From Diphasiastrum complanatum (taxonomy: Eukaryota > Streptophyta > Lycopodiopsida > Lycopodiales > Lycopodiaceae): a DNA stretch of 64,000 nucleotides. The stretch lies in NCBI GenBank assembly GCA_029204225.1, contig CM055094.1, forward strand, positions 68,498,036 to 68,562,035, given 5' to 3'. Made by a program: the position numbers and the translations under genes. The notes beneath the pieces are model-generated. The model did not search any database. It worked only from the letters and a program-made list of their open reading frames with translations, and was not told where the DNA came from. Shown in pieces: positions 8,901 to 19,659 of the stretch (the first letter of the stretch is position 1; every line of letters begins with the position of its first letter).

Positions 8901-11494
8901 ATCATCAGGTGAGGCAAGATTTTCATGGTTTCTTAATGTATTATGCTGCAGGTCATGATAGGTCATACTACTGCTGAGGTCCTGAGCTCAATAAGCGTCA
9001 GCACAAGTAGATTCCAGCAGGTATGTTTTTACCATTCTAGCAGTTTATTTTGACATTCAGCTTGGATTGCTTAGAGCCAACTTATACTGAGGTTCAATCA
9101 TGCTATTTGATCTGTTGGTCTAAAAGAGTCACTTTTTCCTATTATAATTTTAATAATCTGGTTTTACATTATGTTTTAGGTCTACAAGTTATCATAGAAT
9201 TTCATGCTCCAACAATCATTGTAGTTTTGATTAATTGATATGTTCACGGAGGCTTTTATATGGTTTTAGTCATATGACTAGAATGGAGATGAGCCCATTG
9301 CTTTTCTAACGTCTAATTTGAATTTCACTGGCATTATTTTTTTATACCTATGCTGATAGCCTTTCGTTGCATGAGAATCTAAGTTACTCGTTATTTGGAA
9401 CTTGGGTTTAAACTGAAAAACGACCAGCAAAAATGTATCACATCGACATGAAATAATCACAAAACAATTTAAGTTTGATCCATAAGTTTATGAAATTCAA
9501 ACCTGTGCTCATATTTTAAAGGAAGAGAATGTCTAAAGAAGTGGATATCCTATGCCAGGTTACAGTTTTGTATTCTTTTAACATTGGGAAAATCTTTGGA
9601 AAGATGAAAATTTGTAAAGCTTTACATTGACTTAGAACTTGTGGATAATCATATGCGTTCTTTGCTAGCTCACTTATTCTGATTCATTGGATGTTGTGAT
9701 TATTCTTTTGACAGCGCATTCTGATCAAGGGGTCTGAAGGCAATAAGGCAATTTTTTCATGGTCTTTGTCACAGCAGGTAAAGTGCTGTATAATCAGATT
9801 GAATGTTCAAAAGGGAAAGACATTTTGGGAAAAATGTTAGATATGAGAGGCACATTCTTTCACGTTAGTTTGAAGCATAGTTGCAGCGGAATGCATTCCA
9901 GGACGCTATTTTTTTTGTTTTTTTGGTTGAGTATTCAAAATGAACTGTCAAAATTCAACCCCCCCCCCATCCAATAAACAACAGAAAAAAATCTCAGATA
10001 ACCTAATTCTTTTTGCAATGTGATGAAACAAAAAGAACACCACAAACCTGTTTGTTTTAAAGAAAGAAAATTTAATTCGCATTCCAGAAAACCCTTACCC
10101 AAATTTCCGCATCACGATCCGGAACGTGCAAGTATGGTTTGAAGTTAAAGTCTATTGGAAGCACTCATGCGTAGGTAATCTATTATGAATGAAGTGATCA
10201 TCTCCAAGGCAATGTCATGAGTTTACTGACCTGAGTGGAGGTGAACCCATGAAATGGTTTTCTTTTTTGTCATTTTCAAGTTGTTCTTTTGTATCTGCTT
10301 ATATTGATTCTATCAAAATTGCTTCCAGCTTACTTTGCCACTGCCCTTGCGAGCTGCTGAAGTTGCTTGTTGGTGGTGTGCATTCTTAACATATGTGGAC
10401 CCATGAAATTATTCATAGCACTTTCTTTTAGCATTGCATGTGAATGAGTGAAGTAACATGCTAATAATTATTGAGTCTATCAGCCTTCTATGCAGTAAGT
10501 ATATCTGTTTCAAGTCTCTACAAAGGTCAAAAAGGACATCATATTTTGAATTTAGATGGATTCCTTAATAATTTTCATTTTTGCCTTCAGTCATTTAAAT
10601 TTGTGTGGTTCTCCATTCTGTCGTGGCTCTTTGTCTATCCTCATGTTGGATTGCAAGCGAAGAGAGTATTATCATTGAGTTCATATTGAGAATTGGTCAC
10701 CATCTCGAGAAGCAGCTCGTCCATAGGTTTTGGGAGCCTGTCTGTCAGAAGTCTACTCAGTTTATTTCGTCATTTAGAAAGTCCATATTTATTGTCCCTT
10801 GGAATACCTTTTTTGGTAGACCTCCAATTGAATCGAGTTTTATTGGCTATTGTAACTTTTGCATTGCAAGAACTAGACTGCGTAGACAAGGATTTTTTTA
10901 AGCTCTAGGTTGCAAATGCTCTGGCCAGGTAAAAAATGTGATCTTAAGTAGTTTATACTCATTTGACATTTCCTGTTGGCTGTAAGCAAATGTTGAACTA
11001 CAAATGTTTCTTGTCCTTGTTACTAACTTGTAGTCGGTAGGTCTGTCTTGTTGTTACCAGTTATAAGGTTTTGAGATAATTGACTCGAAAACCTCAACTT
11101 TTGTCTCGCTAGATGGGTTTTTTGAATCTCTAATTTTCGGCTGACAGATTTAGCAAATACAGTAGTTTCTATGTACTGATTGTTTGTATTGCAATTTGCA
11201 AACACTTTTTTTGAGGTACAAGACAAGTATCTCCAATTATGTGAATTGCTTACTCAGTTTTCTGGTGTGAAATGTATGCTGTGAAGCAGCGATCTCTTAT
11301 ATAATGTCTCCTTGACTGTAACGGTCTTTTAACCTATAACACTTTGATCCACGGTGATTTCTTTAAAATTTTTGCCCCTTCGTAAAAGTTCACTCCTCTG
11401 GCTCGAAGATTGACAACTTTGATTTCATGCCCAGCAGGAAGAAGGTCCTCTCAAAGGCTGCTGGATGACAGATGCAGTTAGGCGAGATGATTGA
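2898..11494 (+). CDS. DUF4864-like protein, five-exon gene
   Basis: Joining 2898-2968, 3304-3388, 8952-9020, 9715-9777 and 11438-11494 gives one open frame of about 114 residues. It begins MKLDPTQVVQAQLRALRAKD, continues FATVFEFASPDNKQRTG, then VMIGHTTAEVLSSISVS, then RILIKGSEGNKAIFSWSLSQ, and ends GCWMTDAVRRDD. This follows the DUF4864 pattern: an N-terminal helix (VV.AQL.AL+..DFAT), the F.FASP motif, a central strand with GHT.AEVL, two beta strands and a terminal GW-like strand. The family is of unknown biochemical function and is small, so this length is normal. All introns are GT-AG and phase-compatible. An in-frame stop lies at 2811; ATGs at 2856 and 2892 are also in frame, so the start is uncertain (2856 would add a hydrophobic MVELILFLACLV stretch). 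Intron 2 holds a MITE and a Gypsy remnant; intron 4 holds a MITE. Confidence 0.78.
3304..3388 (+). CDS. Exon 2 of DUF4864-like gene
   Basis: The acceptor is TTTGTACCAAACAG at 3303. The first base completes a valine codon with exon 1; then FEFASPDNKQRTGPLAHF and CQILEGRAYN follow. The donor GTAATT is at 3389 (phase 0). FASP is the family's most recognisable motif. Confidence 0.78.
4429..4627. mobile_element. Complete hAT-like MITE (copy 2)
   Basis: A 199-bp element lies between perfect 8-bp direct repeats GTTTGGTC (4421-4428 and 4628-4635). Its ends are inverted repeats: CTTAGAAGCCCGTTCCG on the left and the reverse complement of CTTAGTTGCCCGTTCCG on the right. There are further GTTCCGGAACG palindromes inside. 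It has no coding capacity. The 8-bp duplication and short terminal repeats place it with hAT-type non-autonomous elements. It lies in intron 2 of the DUF4864-like gene. Confidence 0.8.
4856..5751 (+). repeat. Gypsy 5' LTR, 896 bp
   Basis: It begins TGTTATAAAGCTGAC and ends GGCGCAACA, giving TGTT...AACA termini. The first 355 bp match the 3' copy at 8199 closely, including GACTCA(G/A)GTGCACCCAGTG. AATAAAG near 5369 could serve as polyadenylation signal. Two bases after the end comes the primer-binding site. Confidence 0.8.
5754..5769 (+). other. Primer-binding site (initiator tRNA-Met type)
   Basis: TGGTATCAAAGCCGAC follows the LTR end by two bases and matches the TGGTATCAGAGC pattern complementary to the 3' end of initiator tRNA-Met. 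Confidence 0.75.
5841..6226 (+). repeat. Stem-loop repeats in the Gypsy leader
   Basis: A block of the form (GATGAG)GCAA(T/A)GTGCTGC - loop - GGTGAAAGCACG occurs at 5917-5940, 5998-6022 and 6204-6226. Weaker versions are at 5841-5863 and 6091-6115. In the three best copies GTGCT pairs with AGCAC across a loop of about 13-15 bases. Spacing is about 76-113 bp. It lies between the primer-binding site and gag, where packaging or translation signals are expected, but no function is shown. Confidence 0.55.
6497..7640 (+). pseudogene. Gypsy gag, broken
   Basis: The frame starts MPEAHQDLFDVKMHQYLSS and runs through a charged coiled-coil-like segment (KKDKEIERKEW, TQLEARFEELE) to a stop near 6804. 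The usual matrix/capsid part then continues with many stops (PPPTFKGERDV, WLFHMDHYLRL). A later open part at 7256-7640 covers the Q/S-rich tail, where the zinc knuckle is eroded to a lone SCPKP. At least four stops or shifts are visible, so it cannot be translated. The ATG at 6497 is preferred because the earlier part of the frame has no ATG. Confidence 0.7.
7646..7879 (+). pseudogene. Gypsy aspartic protease fragment, active site altered
   Basis: This 77-residue frame contains LYLKGCIQGKIIHFMVDLGA and then LHDYLSESLAEELGI. It corresponds to the retroviral-type protease of Gypsy pol, usually (L/V)(V/I)DSGASHNFIS..LA..LGL. The catalytic D-S-G is D-L-G here, so the serine/threonine after the aspartate is lost. 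After 7880 the match continues in another frame (LRLNGAHVPFPF), showing a frameshift. RT is absent beyond this point. Confidence 0.7.
8187..8198 (+). other. Polypurine tract of the Gypsy element
   Basis: The purine run GACGAGGGGAGGA ends directly before the TG that opens the 3' LTR copy at 8199, which is the expected plus-strand primer position. Confidence 0.65.
8199..8553 (+). repeat. Truncated 3' LTR of the Gypsy element
   Basis: It starts TGTTGTAAAGCTGACTCA and follows the 5' LTR to CACCAGAACT, where similarity stops. The remaining 540 bp, including the U5 end, are missing, so no target-site duplication can be checked. Confidence 0.8.
8952..9020 (+). CDS. Exon 3 of DUF4864-like gene
   Basis: The acceptor is TATGCTGCAG at 8951. 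Its 23 codons read VMIGHTTAEVLSSISVSTSR and then FQQ. The donor GTATGT is at 9021. It is phase 0 at both ends and 5.6 kb from exon 2 because of transposon insertions. Confidence 0.78.
9715..9777 (+). CDS. Exon 4 of DUF4864-like gene
   Basis: The acceptor is TTCTTTTGACAG at 9714. Its 21 codons contain RILIKGSEGNKAIFSWSLSQ, two predicted beta strands. The donor GTAAAG is at 9778. Phase 0 at both ends. Confidence 0.75.
9876..10136. mobile_element. hAT-like MITE (copy 3)
   Basis: A 261-bp element between perfect 8-bp repeats GTTTGAAG (9868-9875 and 10137-10144). The ends are CATAGTTGCAGCGGAATG and the reverse complement of CATACTTGCACGTTCCGG, related to the termini of the copy at 4429. The interior has long T and C runs (C8 at 9960-9968). 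It lies in intron 4 of the DUF4864-like gene. Confidence 0.75.
11438..11494 (+). CDS. Exon 5 (terminal) of DUF4864-like gene
   Basis: The acceptor is TTTCATGCCCAGCAG at 11437. It encodes EEGPLKGCWMTDAVRRDD followed by TGA. A GCW(M/R).D.V strand is the expected end of the family. Confidence 0.78.
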   Translation, partial: EEGPLKGCWMTDAVRRDD

Positions 11495-13319
11495 GTGGAA
11501 CATTTGTGCTGAGATGAGAAAAAATCGCATTCCAACATGGCAACATGGAGTGTCTGGGATAACTGGCATTCATCAAAAATGAAACAGGCCTGAAGATCAT
11601 CAGTTGACGTGATATATTTAATAATCAATAGAAACTGTCATTCCTAATTGGAGATGTTGTCAATCATGTTCAATGTAAAACAAGTATCCTTAAAAATGTG
11701 GACAAGCTGAAAGTCAGCAACTGTGGAAAACAAATATTGGCCACCTTTCAGGTGGACTCTAAAGTGTTGTCACATTCCTTTTTGCGGTTTAAGTTCTTGG
11801 GTTCCTGAGTTTTTTAAAAGTTGTTTTACAATGCTTCTGATTACGACTACTTTTTGCACCAATACCACCAAAAATAATGGTATGATTCTGTTGTGATTTG
11901 GAGTCTGCTGTATTTGAAAGTCATTTCTGAGCAGGGAGCGGAATGTAACAATTTTGTTATAACTGCTGATATTAGACCTATAGGACCAAATATCAAGTAA
12001 CGATGATGTTCGATATTTTTTAATCAAGAGCAGATCCCAGGGCTAAAGAGCTCACTAAAGCTTATTAGAGAAAATATCCTGAGAAATTTTCCATTCTGTG
12101 TTGTAGAGGATCTCAACCCCTATTTTGAAAATTCTCAAAATCACATTGAGCAGAAAAAAAGTGATACTAGAACATTTTGGGACACAATATTAGCTTTTGA
12201 GGATAAGGCTAGGTCTAGTGCCTGAGAGAGATGTTTGTGTATCTTTATCTTTGACTTAATCAAATTGGACATTTGCTCCTGATTTTCTAAGCATCACCTA
12301 CTTCCTCACTGTCTATTGGGCCAATATCCTAGAATGCTCCTCCATACTTGTGGCATTCTTACCCAACCCTCTATGCTCGAATTTCAACTATTGTTTTGCA
12401 CCCCTATGTCCATTACTTTATATACATCTATTTTGATTGCATTTACAAATAATAAAAGTCTCATTTTTTTTGAAAAATAGAATATGTCAGATCAAAATTA
12501 TTATTTTAGATATATTATTCACCATAAATATTAGAGAAACTTAGAGCCGACGAGGGCCTTTGAAATAGATGCTTTTTTTATTTTTTTTCTCATTTTCGTA
12601 GCCATGTGGACCAGTAATGTAGCTTTTCTCAGATATAAATAAAATGATAACTTTTTAAATATATAAATGTTTCGTCGGGCAGCATGTGGAAATGTTATTG
12701 GATGTTGAGGCCTGCCCTTCCAGCTCATCACTGTCCGAAGAGGCACAAAAATATTGAAAATGAATATGATAGATGGTTGGATTGAAAAAATCGATGTAAC
12801 ATTATGTAATTGCATTGTCAAATCATGGTTTAGAGTTAACTCGTAGGTCCAAATAGTTCAGTGTTTCAAATTTTTGCCTACACATTTTCAGATTCATGGC
12901 TTTAAAAGCCTACACATATTCTGAGATTCATAATTCAGTGTTTCAAATTTGGCTTACACATAACGAATGGCGCCATCAAGGAAGTCGTGCTCCTCAATCG
13001 ACTCTATGCTTCTCTTCAATGAAAAAGATGACAATGGATTATGGGTGCCAAGAAAATATTCAAAAAACTTTTGGGTTGTGATACATCCATCATCAAAAGG
13101 AATATGTCAAAAAAGCAAAAGGACAAAACTATCATTTCGATCTTATTGGAAGGCCAGAATTTTGGACTTTTAAACATTATCAGGAGAAATCTAACTTGAT
13201 TTGTAAGCAATCCTAAATGAGGAGTTCATCTAATGATGAGTCGAACTTGATGTTTCGGAACTTTTCAACTCTAGTGGACCCACTTTAGAATGTTAAACAA
13301 TAAACATTTTTTGAGTGCA
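11495..13319. other. 3' flank of the DUF4864-like gene, no further gene seen
   Basis: AT-rich unique-looking sequence. The start is probably 3' UTR; TTTAATAATCAATAG lies near 11610. No coding or mobile-element match is recognised. Confidence 0.4.
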
Positions 13320-14422
13320 TTTTAAAATCTACTACAACTTCTGCTTCTTTTTTCTTATCTGCTTTACATATTATGTTTCTTGTTCTTCTGCTTGTCAGCA
13401 GGAGTTATAGGCTTTTCTTGATCATTAACCTATCTGTTTCAAGGCCCAAATGAGGCAGAGGAAACTGATAATCATTGTAGTAATGTCCTGCCTGTCAGAG
13501 GACAACTCAAGGGCGTCTTTGAACTGAAATCACATGCTTTCAAACCAAACATACAGATCATGCATTCAACCAAGAAATCAGCATGTAGAGTGGTTGAAAT
13601 GCCATGAAATCTACTTCAATGCTACAAAATGATCTGGATCAGATCCTAAACTATACTACACTTGCATTAATCCACAAACAAGAATCAAAAAACTAATTAA
13701 CTAGACAACATTTTAGAAGTCCAAGAATCAAGAAATGTGTCAGGAATATGCAAGATCTACACCACAAATTCAGTCTATTTAGTTTACCTAAATGTTGATT
13801 TCTATATTAATCCACAAGAAAACAAGAAATCTAATCCACAACTATGAAAGCAAGAAAACTAATCTACCACTAATTCACAACCACACACAAAGGGATGGAA
13901 GGGCATGATCATAAGAGAATCACTCAAGAAAACAATCATGATCAAGGAGCTCAAAGGACGCATCAAACTCGTGGAGGCTCTTCTCATTTGGACATGGAAT
14001 AGATGCATTACACAAAAAGCTTTCTTCTACAAAGAGGGAGTCTCTTAAATAAGCAAGAGAGCTCCTTAGGTGGCATCTTAGTGGAATTTCCACACTACAC
14101 AAATTACAAGTCGAATTATGCTCTCCACTAGAGGTCACCATCAAAATGTGGCTCACTTTACTTTCTTTAAGAGGGGTCTACTTGCATTTATTACTTTGCC
14201 TAGAAATACTAGTTCTTACATGCTCATTCCATCTTTCGGGATTCACCATGAGGCTTACATAGTTTTCTACTTGACAGTATTAACTAGTATTCCTCGGCTC
14301 TCATACTCGGCTCTCAGTCTTCGTTCATCTCGTCTTCTCAGAGTCCTCCTCGGTCTAAGGTGAGAGGTGCTCTTGGGTAGCTCTAGTCGAGTATCTTGGG
14401 GATTCGTCAGAATTAGCCAACA
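13320..14422 (-). repeat. Gypsy LTR, minus orientation (left boundary approximate)
   Basis: Read on the minus strand it starts at 14422 with TGTTGGCTAATTCTGACGAA, then CTGAGAGCCGAG, GTGGTGA-like and CCTCTAGTGGA blocks, a TTATTTAAGAGA TATA-like region and CCTCCACGAGTT. The same order is seen in the LTRs at 52238 (+) and, shortened, at 23188 (+). No internal coding region follows at its far end, so it may be a solo LTR. It directly abuts the Copia remnant at 14423, into which it inserted. Confidence 0.65.
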
Positions 14423-15240
14423 GAGGTGACAAACATAATCATCCAATTTTTGTTTTTTTTTGGTGAAATGAACATCTGAGTGAATGAGTTGAAGAGACAC
14501 TTTGGATCTTAAAGATGATATGAAAAATATGAGCTTGTGTGAACTTTTTGAATACCTTTGGTAATCCATTTATGATAGACCTCTTAAGTAATGCATCTAT
14601 ATACTTAAAGTTGGGAGATTCCAATGTTTTATGCCACAATTCTATCGGACTTACACTTGTAGATTTTTCAGATGATGGAATGGAAGCTAGAAGTCTCTAT
14701 AGCCTATCTTGATTTACACCTCTAGCATAATCATTATTCTTGGTCAAACATGCGTTCACATTAACTATATATCATTAGCCATTCCCAACCATTTTCCTTC
14801 ACTTATAAGATTCTTGGTAAGTGTACGCAAATACAAAACATCGGCTATCCTTGTACTTTTACTTGAGCTCAAACAAAGAGACAGATCCTACTCCTATCGA
14901 ACATTTTTCGTCATTTTTCTTTGTATATATGACATTGTTGGATCCATGATAAGAAGATATGAGAAAAATTTATTTGTGTTGACTAGTCATGGGACTACTA
15001 AGCCCACTATCTATCCATCAAGGATCTAACAATTTATTGCAAGAAATAAGATTAGATGAATTGATAGATCAATCTTAAAAAATAAGAACATCAATATCAC
15101 TATCGTCATTAGTAAACATATTTTTCTTACCACCTACTTTGAAAGAATCTTTTCTTCTTGCAGCATTTTGCATAATGGCTAAACTTGCCACAGTAAAAAT
15201 ATTTGATTTGAGATTTGTCATCCTTGTCTCAATGTGAAGA
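14423..15240 (-). pseudogene. Copia gag-knuckle / protease / pre-integrase remnant
   Basis: On the minus strand, from high to low coordinate: a zinc knuckle YFYCGKFSHYAKCCKKK (about 15165-15210), a degraded protease region, DVLYLRTLTKNLIS (about 14800-14850), and the GAG-pre-integrase motif ELWHKTLESPNFKYIDALLK followed by RSIINGLPK (about 14570-14650). These are the standard successive parts of a Copia polyprotein. Stops and shifts separate them, so it is dead. The downstream integrase is cut off by the Gypsy LTR that starts at 14422. Confidence 0.7.
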
Positions 15241-17062
15241 AGATGCTCTTTATCTCATTGATGAGGTACACTTAGTTCCTTGCTTAACGACTCTAGCTTG
15301 CCCCTTGAGCTCCAACATATGGACCTTTGAAACTTGATGAAAATTTGATCACTCTTGATCAAGACTGTATGAAATATTTGATGCAATCAAGAATAGATCT
15401 AATCAACCTTAGAACACTCACAATTTAGGTGCCTAATATCATCTGGTTAAAGATGGATTTGATCAATCTATATGCTTCAGATAAAAACTATCCACCAACC
15501 TCACACCACTCAAGCTAGAAATCAAGCAATTTTGACAATCTAGGCAAACTCATAAAGCATAGATTCCACATAATAGCCGAACCTTTTTGAGCATGATATA
15601 GGTTCACTGAGTGATCATATATTAGTAAAAAATGGACTTCGTACATGGTGAGATTTTAGCAAGGTCATGTCGGTGACTTTTTTACAACTGGCCATTTTTT
15701 TGAAAAGTCGTAAAATATTTACCGACCATGTCTAAGGCCGCAAAATTTGCTCTAACCTCATTTAGGGCGGGCTGGGACCCAGGTTTAGGTGGATCCGCAC
15801 TTTTGGCTCGGTCTTACAAAACTTGACCATGCAAAATATTTTTTGACGGCTTAAGACTGTTACAAAAGTCTATTCTTTACTGTGTCTAACCACTTTAGGG
15901 GCTGGCTGGAACCCAAACATATTAAGAAAAATCTAGCTAGATCTTGAAAAGACAAATATCATCATAGAAATATTCTCTTTAGGATTTCTTATTAATAGAG
16001 TATCTCTTGATTGTCCAGGTGAATACTTTTGTTGCACTAGATGGTGATAAGTGTGAGTGCATCGCCTCCATGTGTGATATGCATTTTTTTCTTTTGGTCA
16101 AGGCTTAGGTATTTGAAAAAGTACACAGTTGTAAAGTTTGATCTTATCACTCAATATAAGTAATTATTGGCAAAAACATCTTTGATCTTCAAGAAACTTG
16201 CAAATCATTATGTATGTTTTACTTGAAATAGAAAACACAAAACATGTGTTTGTTTAAGATACCTCATTATTGCTTGTTAGGTGAAAACGTTTATCCTTTC
16301 TACATGATAATGTACATCAAAATCAAAAGTGATTGTAATACAAGCTATCTATCTTAATATTCATATATTGGGATGAGATGTGATTGGTTTGGAATAAAGC
16401 TTATAAGACGTATTTGATAAAGACTACTTCTTTTCCTACTTTCTATGCATATCTTGGCATGCGTCAAGTGGTCCTTTTCTAATTGATGCCAAAAATAAAC
16501 ACTTTATTTATAGGCCAAAGTTCACTATTCACATGGCAGTTGCATATTGTTGAATGGATATGCTATGAAAGTCCATAATTACACACATCAGATGATCTTT
16601 CTAAAAGAGTTAAGTTGACAACCTTACTCTCTCTTTTTTTTGCAACCTAAGTGTCTTGGCATCCAATCTTTAATATTTCATGAATGAGCTAAAATTTACC
16701 ATAGTAATGGAAACTCAATTATTAAATACACACACATTGTTTACGGATGACCTAGTAAAAGCTTTATAAAATTATTCCAAGATCTATGATATGAATGATA
16801 CTTTTACTTTCATTGTGTAAGACCCACATCATAACCACTACAAAAAGGAAAGTTGAGTAAAAAATTCAATCACATGGAGATTTCAAACAAACATTATTCA
16901 ACTTCATGAAGAGAAAGTGAGCTATTTTTATTGATTAGGCAGTTTAAATATTTTGTAAATAGGTAAATCTTGTGCTATAAGAGCTAAATTGGGAGAAGGT
17001 TAGGAGCATTTCTTTTTCTTCTCCTTTTGACTCGGTGCCAATACTTGTGAATTCAAACACAA
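15241..17062. other. AT-rich stretch, no firm feature
   Basis: Around 15610-15920 two related blocks occur (a GGGCGGGCTGGGACCC-like one and a GGGGCTGGCTGGAACCC one) near GACCATG/CGACCATG motifs. They could be a decayed DNA transposon, but termini were not found. Nothing else is recognised. Confidence 0.4.
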
Positions 17063-18790
17063 GAGGCACTCAATACCAAGGAGTGGTATGATGCCATGAA
17101 GCAAGAGTATGATGCATTGATCACCAACAGTACTTGGGAGCTTGTGGATCCACCATCCAACAAGCATGTGATTGGTTGCAAGTGGGTAATTCGAATCAAA
17201 TACAAAAGATGGTGACAATAAGAATTCTTATTTCTCTTGCTTGTTTTTTCAAATGTAAGGTGTTCCAATTAGATGTATCCAATGCTTTTTTAAATGGTTA
17301 TCTTTGAGGAGGAGATTTATATGGGACAACCTCAAGGATTCATCAAGGATGAGTCCAAAGTGTGCTTGCTCTTCAAAAGTATAATGCTTTGATGGATAAT
17401 GGCACTTGGATCCTTGTTGATAGACCTTCTAAGAATGTGATAGGATGTGAATGGGTGTTCAAACTCAAGCTAAATTCAGAAGGAAGCACAAGCAAACACA
17501 AGGAAAGGCTAGTTTCCAAGGGGTATGCCCAAGTGGAGGGCATAGATTATGTGGAGACCTTTGCACCCGTGGCCAAGATGGTCACAATAAGGCTAATTCT
17601 TGCTCTTGCCTCTCATTTTGGATGGATCCTTTGTCAAAAGGATGTGTCAAATGCATTTATTAATGGTTTCTTGGAAGAAGCCATCTTCATGGAGCATCCC
17701 CATGGATTCATCAAGCTCGGATTGGAGGTCAAGGTTTGTCATCTACAAAGGAGCATCTATGGCTTGAAGCAAGCCTCTAGGCCTTGGAATTCAAGACTAC
17801 ATGATTATCTTATTTCACTTGGTTTCTCTCAAGTTTGATGATCATGGTATTGTGCTCTTGTTAATTTATGTTGATGACATCATCCTTAGTGGTGATAATA
17901 TTGTTGGCATCAAGAAAGTCAAGATAGATCTCTCATTAGAGTTCTAGATGGTAGATCTAGGTGATCTTCATTATATTTTGGGTATAGAAGTCATTAGAGG
18001 GCTTGATTTTATATTCATTTTTCAAAAAAAACTATGCTCAAAGTTTGCTAGAGAAGTTTAAGATGCAAGATTGCAAGTATGTAGAAACTCCCATGGAGCA
18101 AGATGTAAAAGTGTGTAAAGAAGATGATGAAAGATCCTTCATGGACATCACTTTATATAGACAACTTATAGGCTCCTTAATGTGGATTACTATTACTAGG
18201 CCTGATATTAGCTTCATTGTATGTAGATTGAGTCAATACTTGCAAGATCCATTGAACATTCATAATTAGAAGAAAGCTAAAAGAATCTTGAAATGCATCT
18301 CAGGTACTAGACTTTTGGTATTCTCTATGGAGGAGATGTAATTGACTTGCATGCCTTTAGTGATTTAGATTTTGCAGGTGACAAGAGAGATAGAAGATCA
18401 ACAAGTGCATATGCAACCTTCATAGGTGATGGAGTAGTTTCTTGGCTATCAAAGAAGCAAGAAACAATCTCACTCTCTTCAATTGAGGCCTAGTACAAGG
18501 CACTTACTACAACCACCAAGGAAGTGCTTTGGATCAAGAGACTATTGGTGGAGCTAAAGATTATGGATTTAAAGGATGTACCAATCATCCATAATGACAA
18601 GATTTCAACTCAACATCTTGCATCAAATCCAATCTTCCATGCAAGACACAAACACATATAGATTTGGCCTCGCTTTTTGAGGGAAAAGGTTCAAGCAAGA
18701 GAGATTTCTTTGGAGCATGTATCAAGTAGTGAATGTGTGGCTGATGTACTCACTAAACCTCTTCAAAGAGTAGCATTCATAAAGTTAAGA
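17063..18790 (+). pseudogene. Copia reverse transcriptase-RNase H, with a duplicated RT start
   Basis: A first RT start reads EWYDAMKQEYDALITNSTWE and KHVIGCKWVIRIKYK, jumps to MVTIRILISLA and LDVSNAFLNGYL, and then a second RT start follows at about 17362 (YNALMDNGTWILVD, GCEWVFKLK, DYVETFAPVAKM, QKDVSNAFINGFLEE, RSIYGLKQASRPWN). Next come the catalytic LIYVDDIILSGDN (about 17860), DLGDLHYILGIEV, and the RNase H region with TRPDISF (about 18210), then degraded SWLSKKQETISLSS and later motifs up to 18790. Stops and frameshifts occur throughout. The 3' LTR follows at 18849. Gag, protease and integrase are missing upstream. Confidence 0.8.
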
Positions 18791-18836
18791 ACCTCTCTTG
18801 GAGTGATTAGTAGATTTATGTTAGATCCAAACTAGT

Positions 18837-18848
18837 TGTGAGAAGGAG
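18837..18848 (+). other. Polypurine tract of the Copia element
   Basis: GTGAGAAGGAG precedes the TG of the LTR at 18849. Confidence 0.6.
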
Positions 18849-19446
18849 TGTTAAAATTCACAAGCTAGTTTGGACCAATTTGGTCATATGTATTGTGATT
18901 GGCAAGATGGCCATGTAATTGGATGCCACACATGCCAAATAGCATAGGATGATTTCCCAAAGTTTTATTCTACATCCCGATTTGTAAAGGCACCTTTGAA
19001 ATAAGGCCAAAAAGTGCTTAGATAGGGTAGAGAGAAAATGTAGGACCCAAAAATAGCATGTTTTTCATTGTTTTTGGATCTCGAGATCAAGACCCCTAAT
19101 TAGGGTGGATACAGTGATCAATTAGGTTGGATTTTAGGGTTGGGTTATGATAAGTTCAGAGGAGCCCTAAAATGCTCAAATCCAAGCTACTAATGTATAA
19201 ATATGTGATGGTTTCTCCATCAAATTATGAGTAAAAATTTGGTTTTCCATCTACCAATGTTGTTGTGATCCATATGCTTGATATTTGCTATTTGTGTTGA
19301 TTGCCTTGCAATTGTGCGATTGATTAGCAAGTTAAGCTATTGTACCCTATGTGTGGCAGAAGCTAGGAAACACTAAACTGCTTGGTGTTTTTGCTATAGG
19401 ATCTCAATTGGATCCATTCAAGGTGCTTTCTCCATCATTTTAAACA
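18849..19446 (+). repeat. Copia 3' LTR, 598 bp
   Basis: It begins TGTTAAAATTCACAAGC and ends CATTTTAAACA, with near-inverted termini. TATAAATA near 19196 is a plausible promoter box. It follows the polypurine tract and RT-RNase H of the same element. No matching 5' LTR was found upstream. Confidence 0.7.
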
Positions 19447-19502
19447 TTTATTAGAGTCTTTTTGCTGCATTTTCAACATCTACTAGACGCTCCAAATTAG
19501 CC

Positions 19503-19510
19503 TATAAAAA
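19503..19510 (+). promoter_or_regulatory. TATA box before the accessory-protein pseudogene
   Basis: TATAAAAA followed by GGGCC lies about 150 bp before the first ATG at 19652/19660, with a C/T-rich leader between. It looks like the promoter of an element or gene that ran into the frame at 19660. Confidence 0.5.
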
Positions 19511-19659
19511 GGGCCAATTTCTAATTCATTTCTCACTAGTTCTAGCAAAGCTCTTGCAATTTTTTCCTACGACCAAACTTCTTCTAAACTTTCACATAGT
19601 CTTCTGATACACTCTCTAGCCTTCTGCTCTTCATTATTACCTATTTCATAAATGTCATC

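Noticed and set aside
10605-10908. Two overlapping open frames of 71-98 codons in intron 4
   Set aside because: No domain, no splice context and no consistent frame; probably intron sequence.
15600-15930. Possible MITE with repeated GGGCTGGCTGG-type blocks
   Set aside because: No terminal inverted repeats or target duplication could be found.
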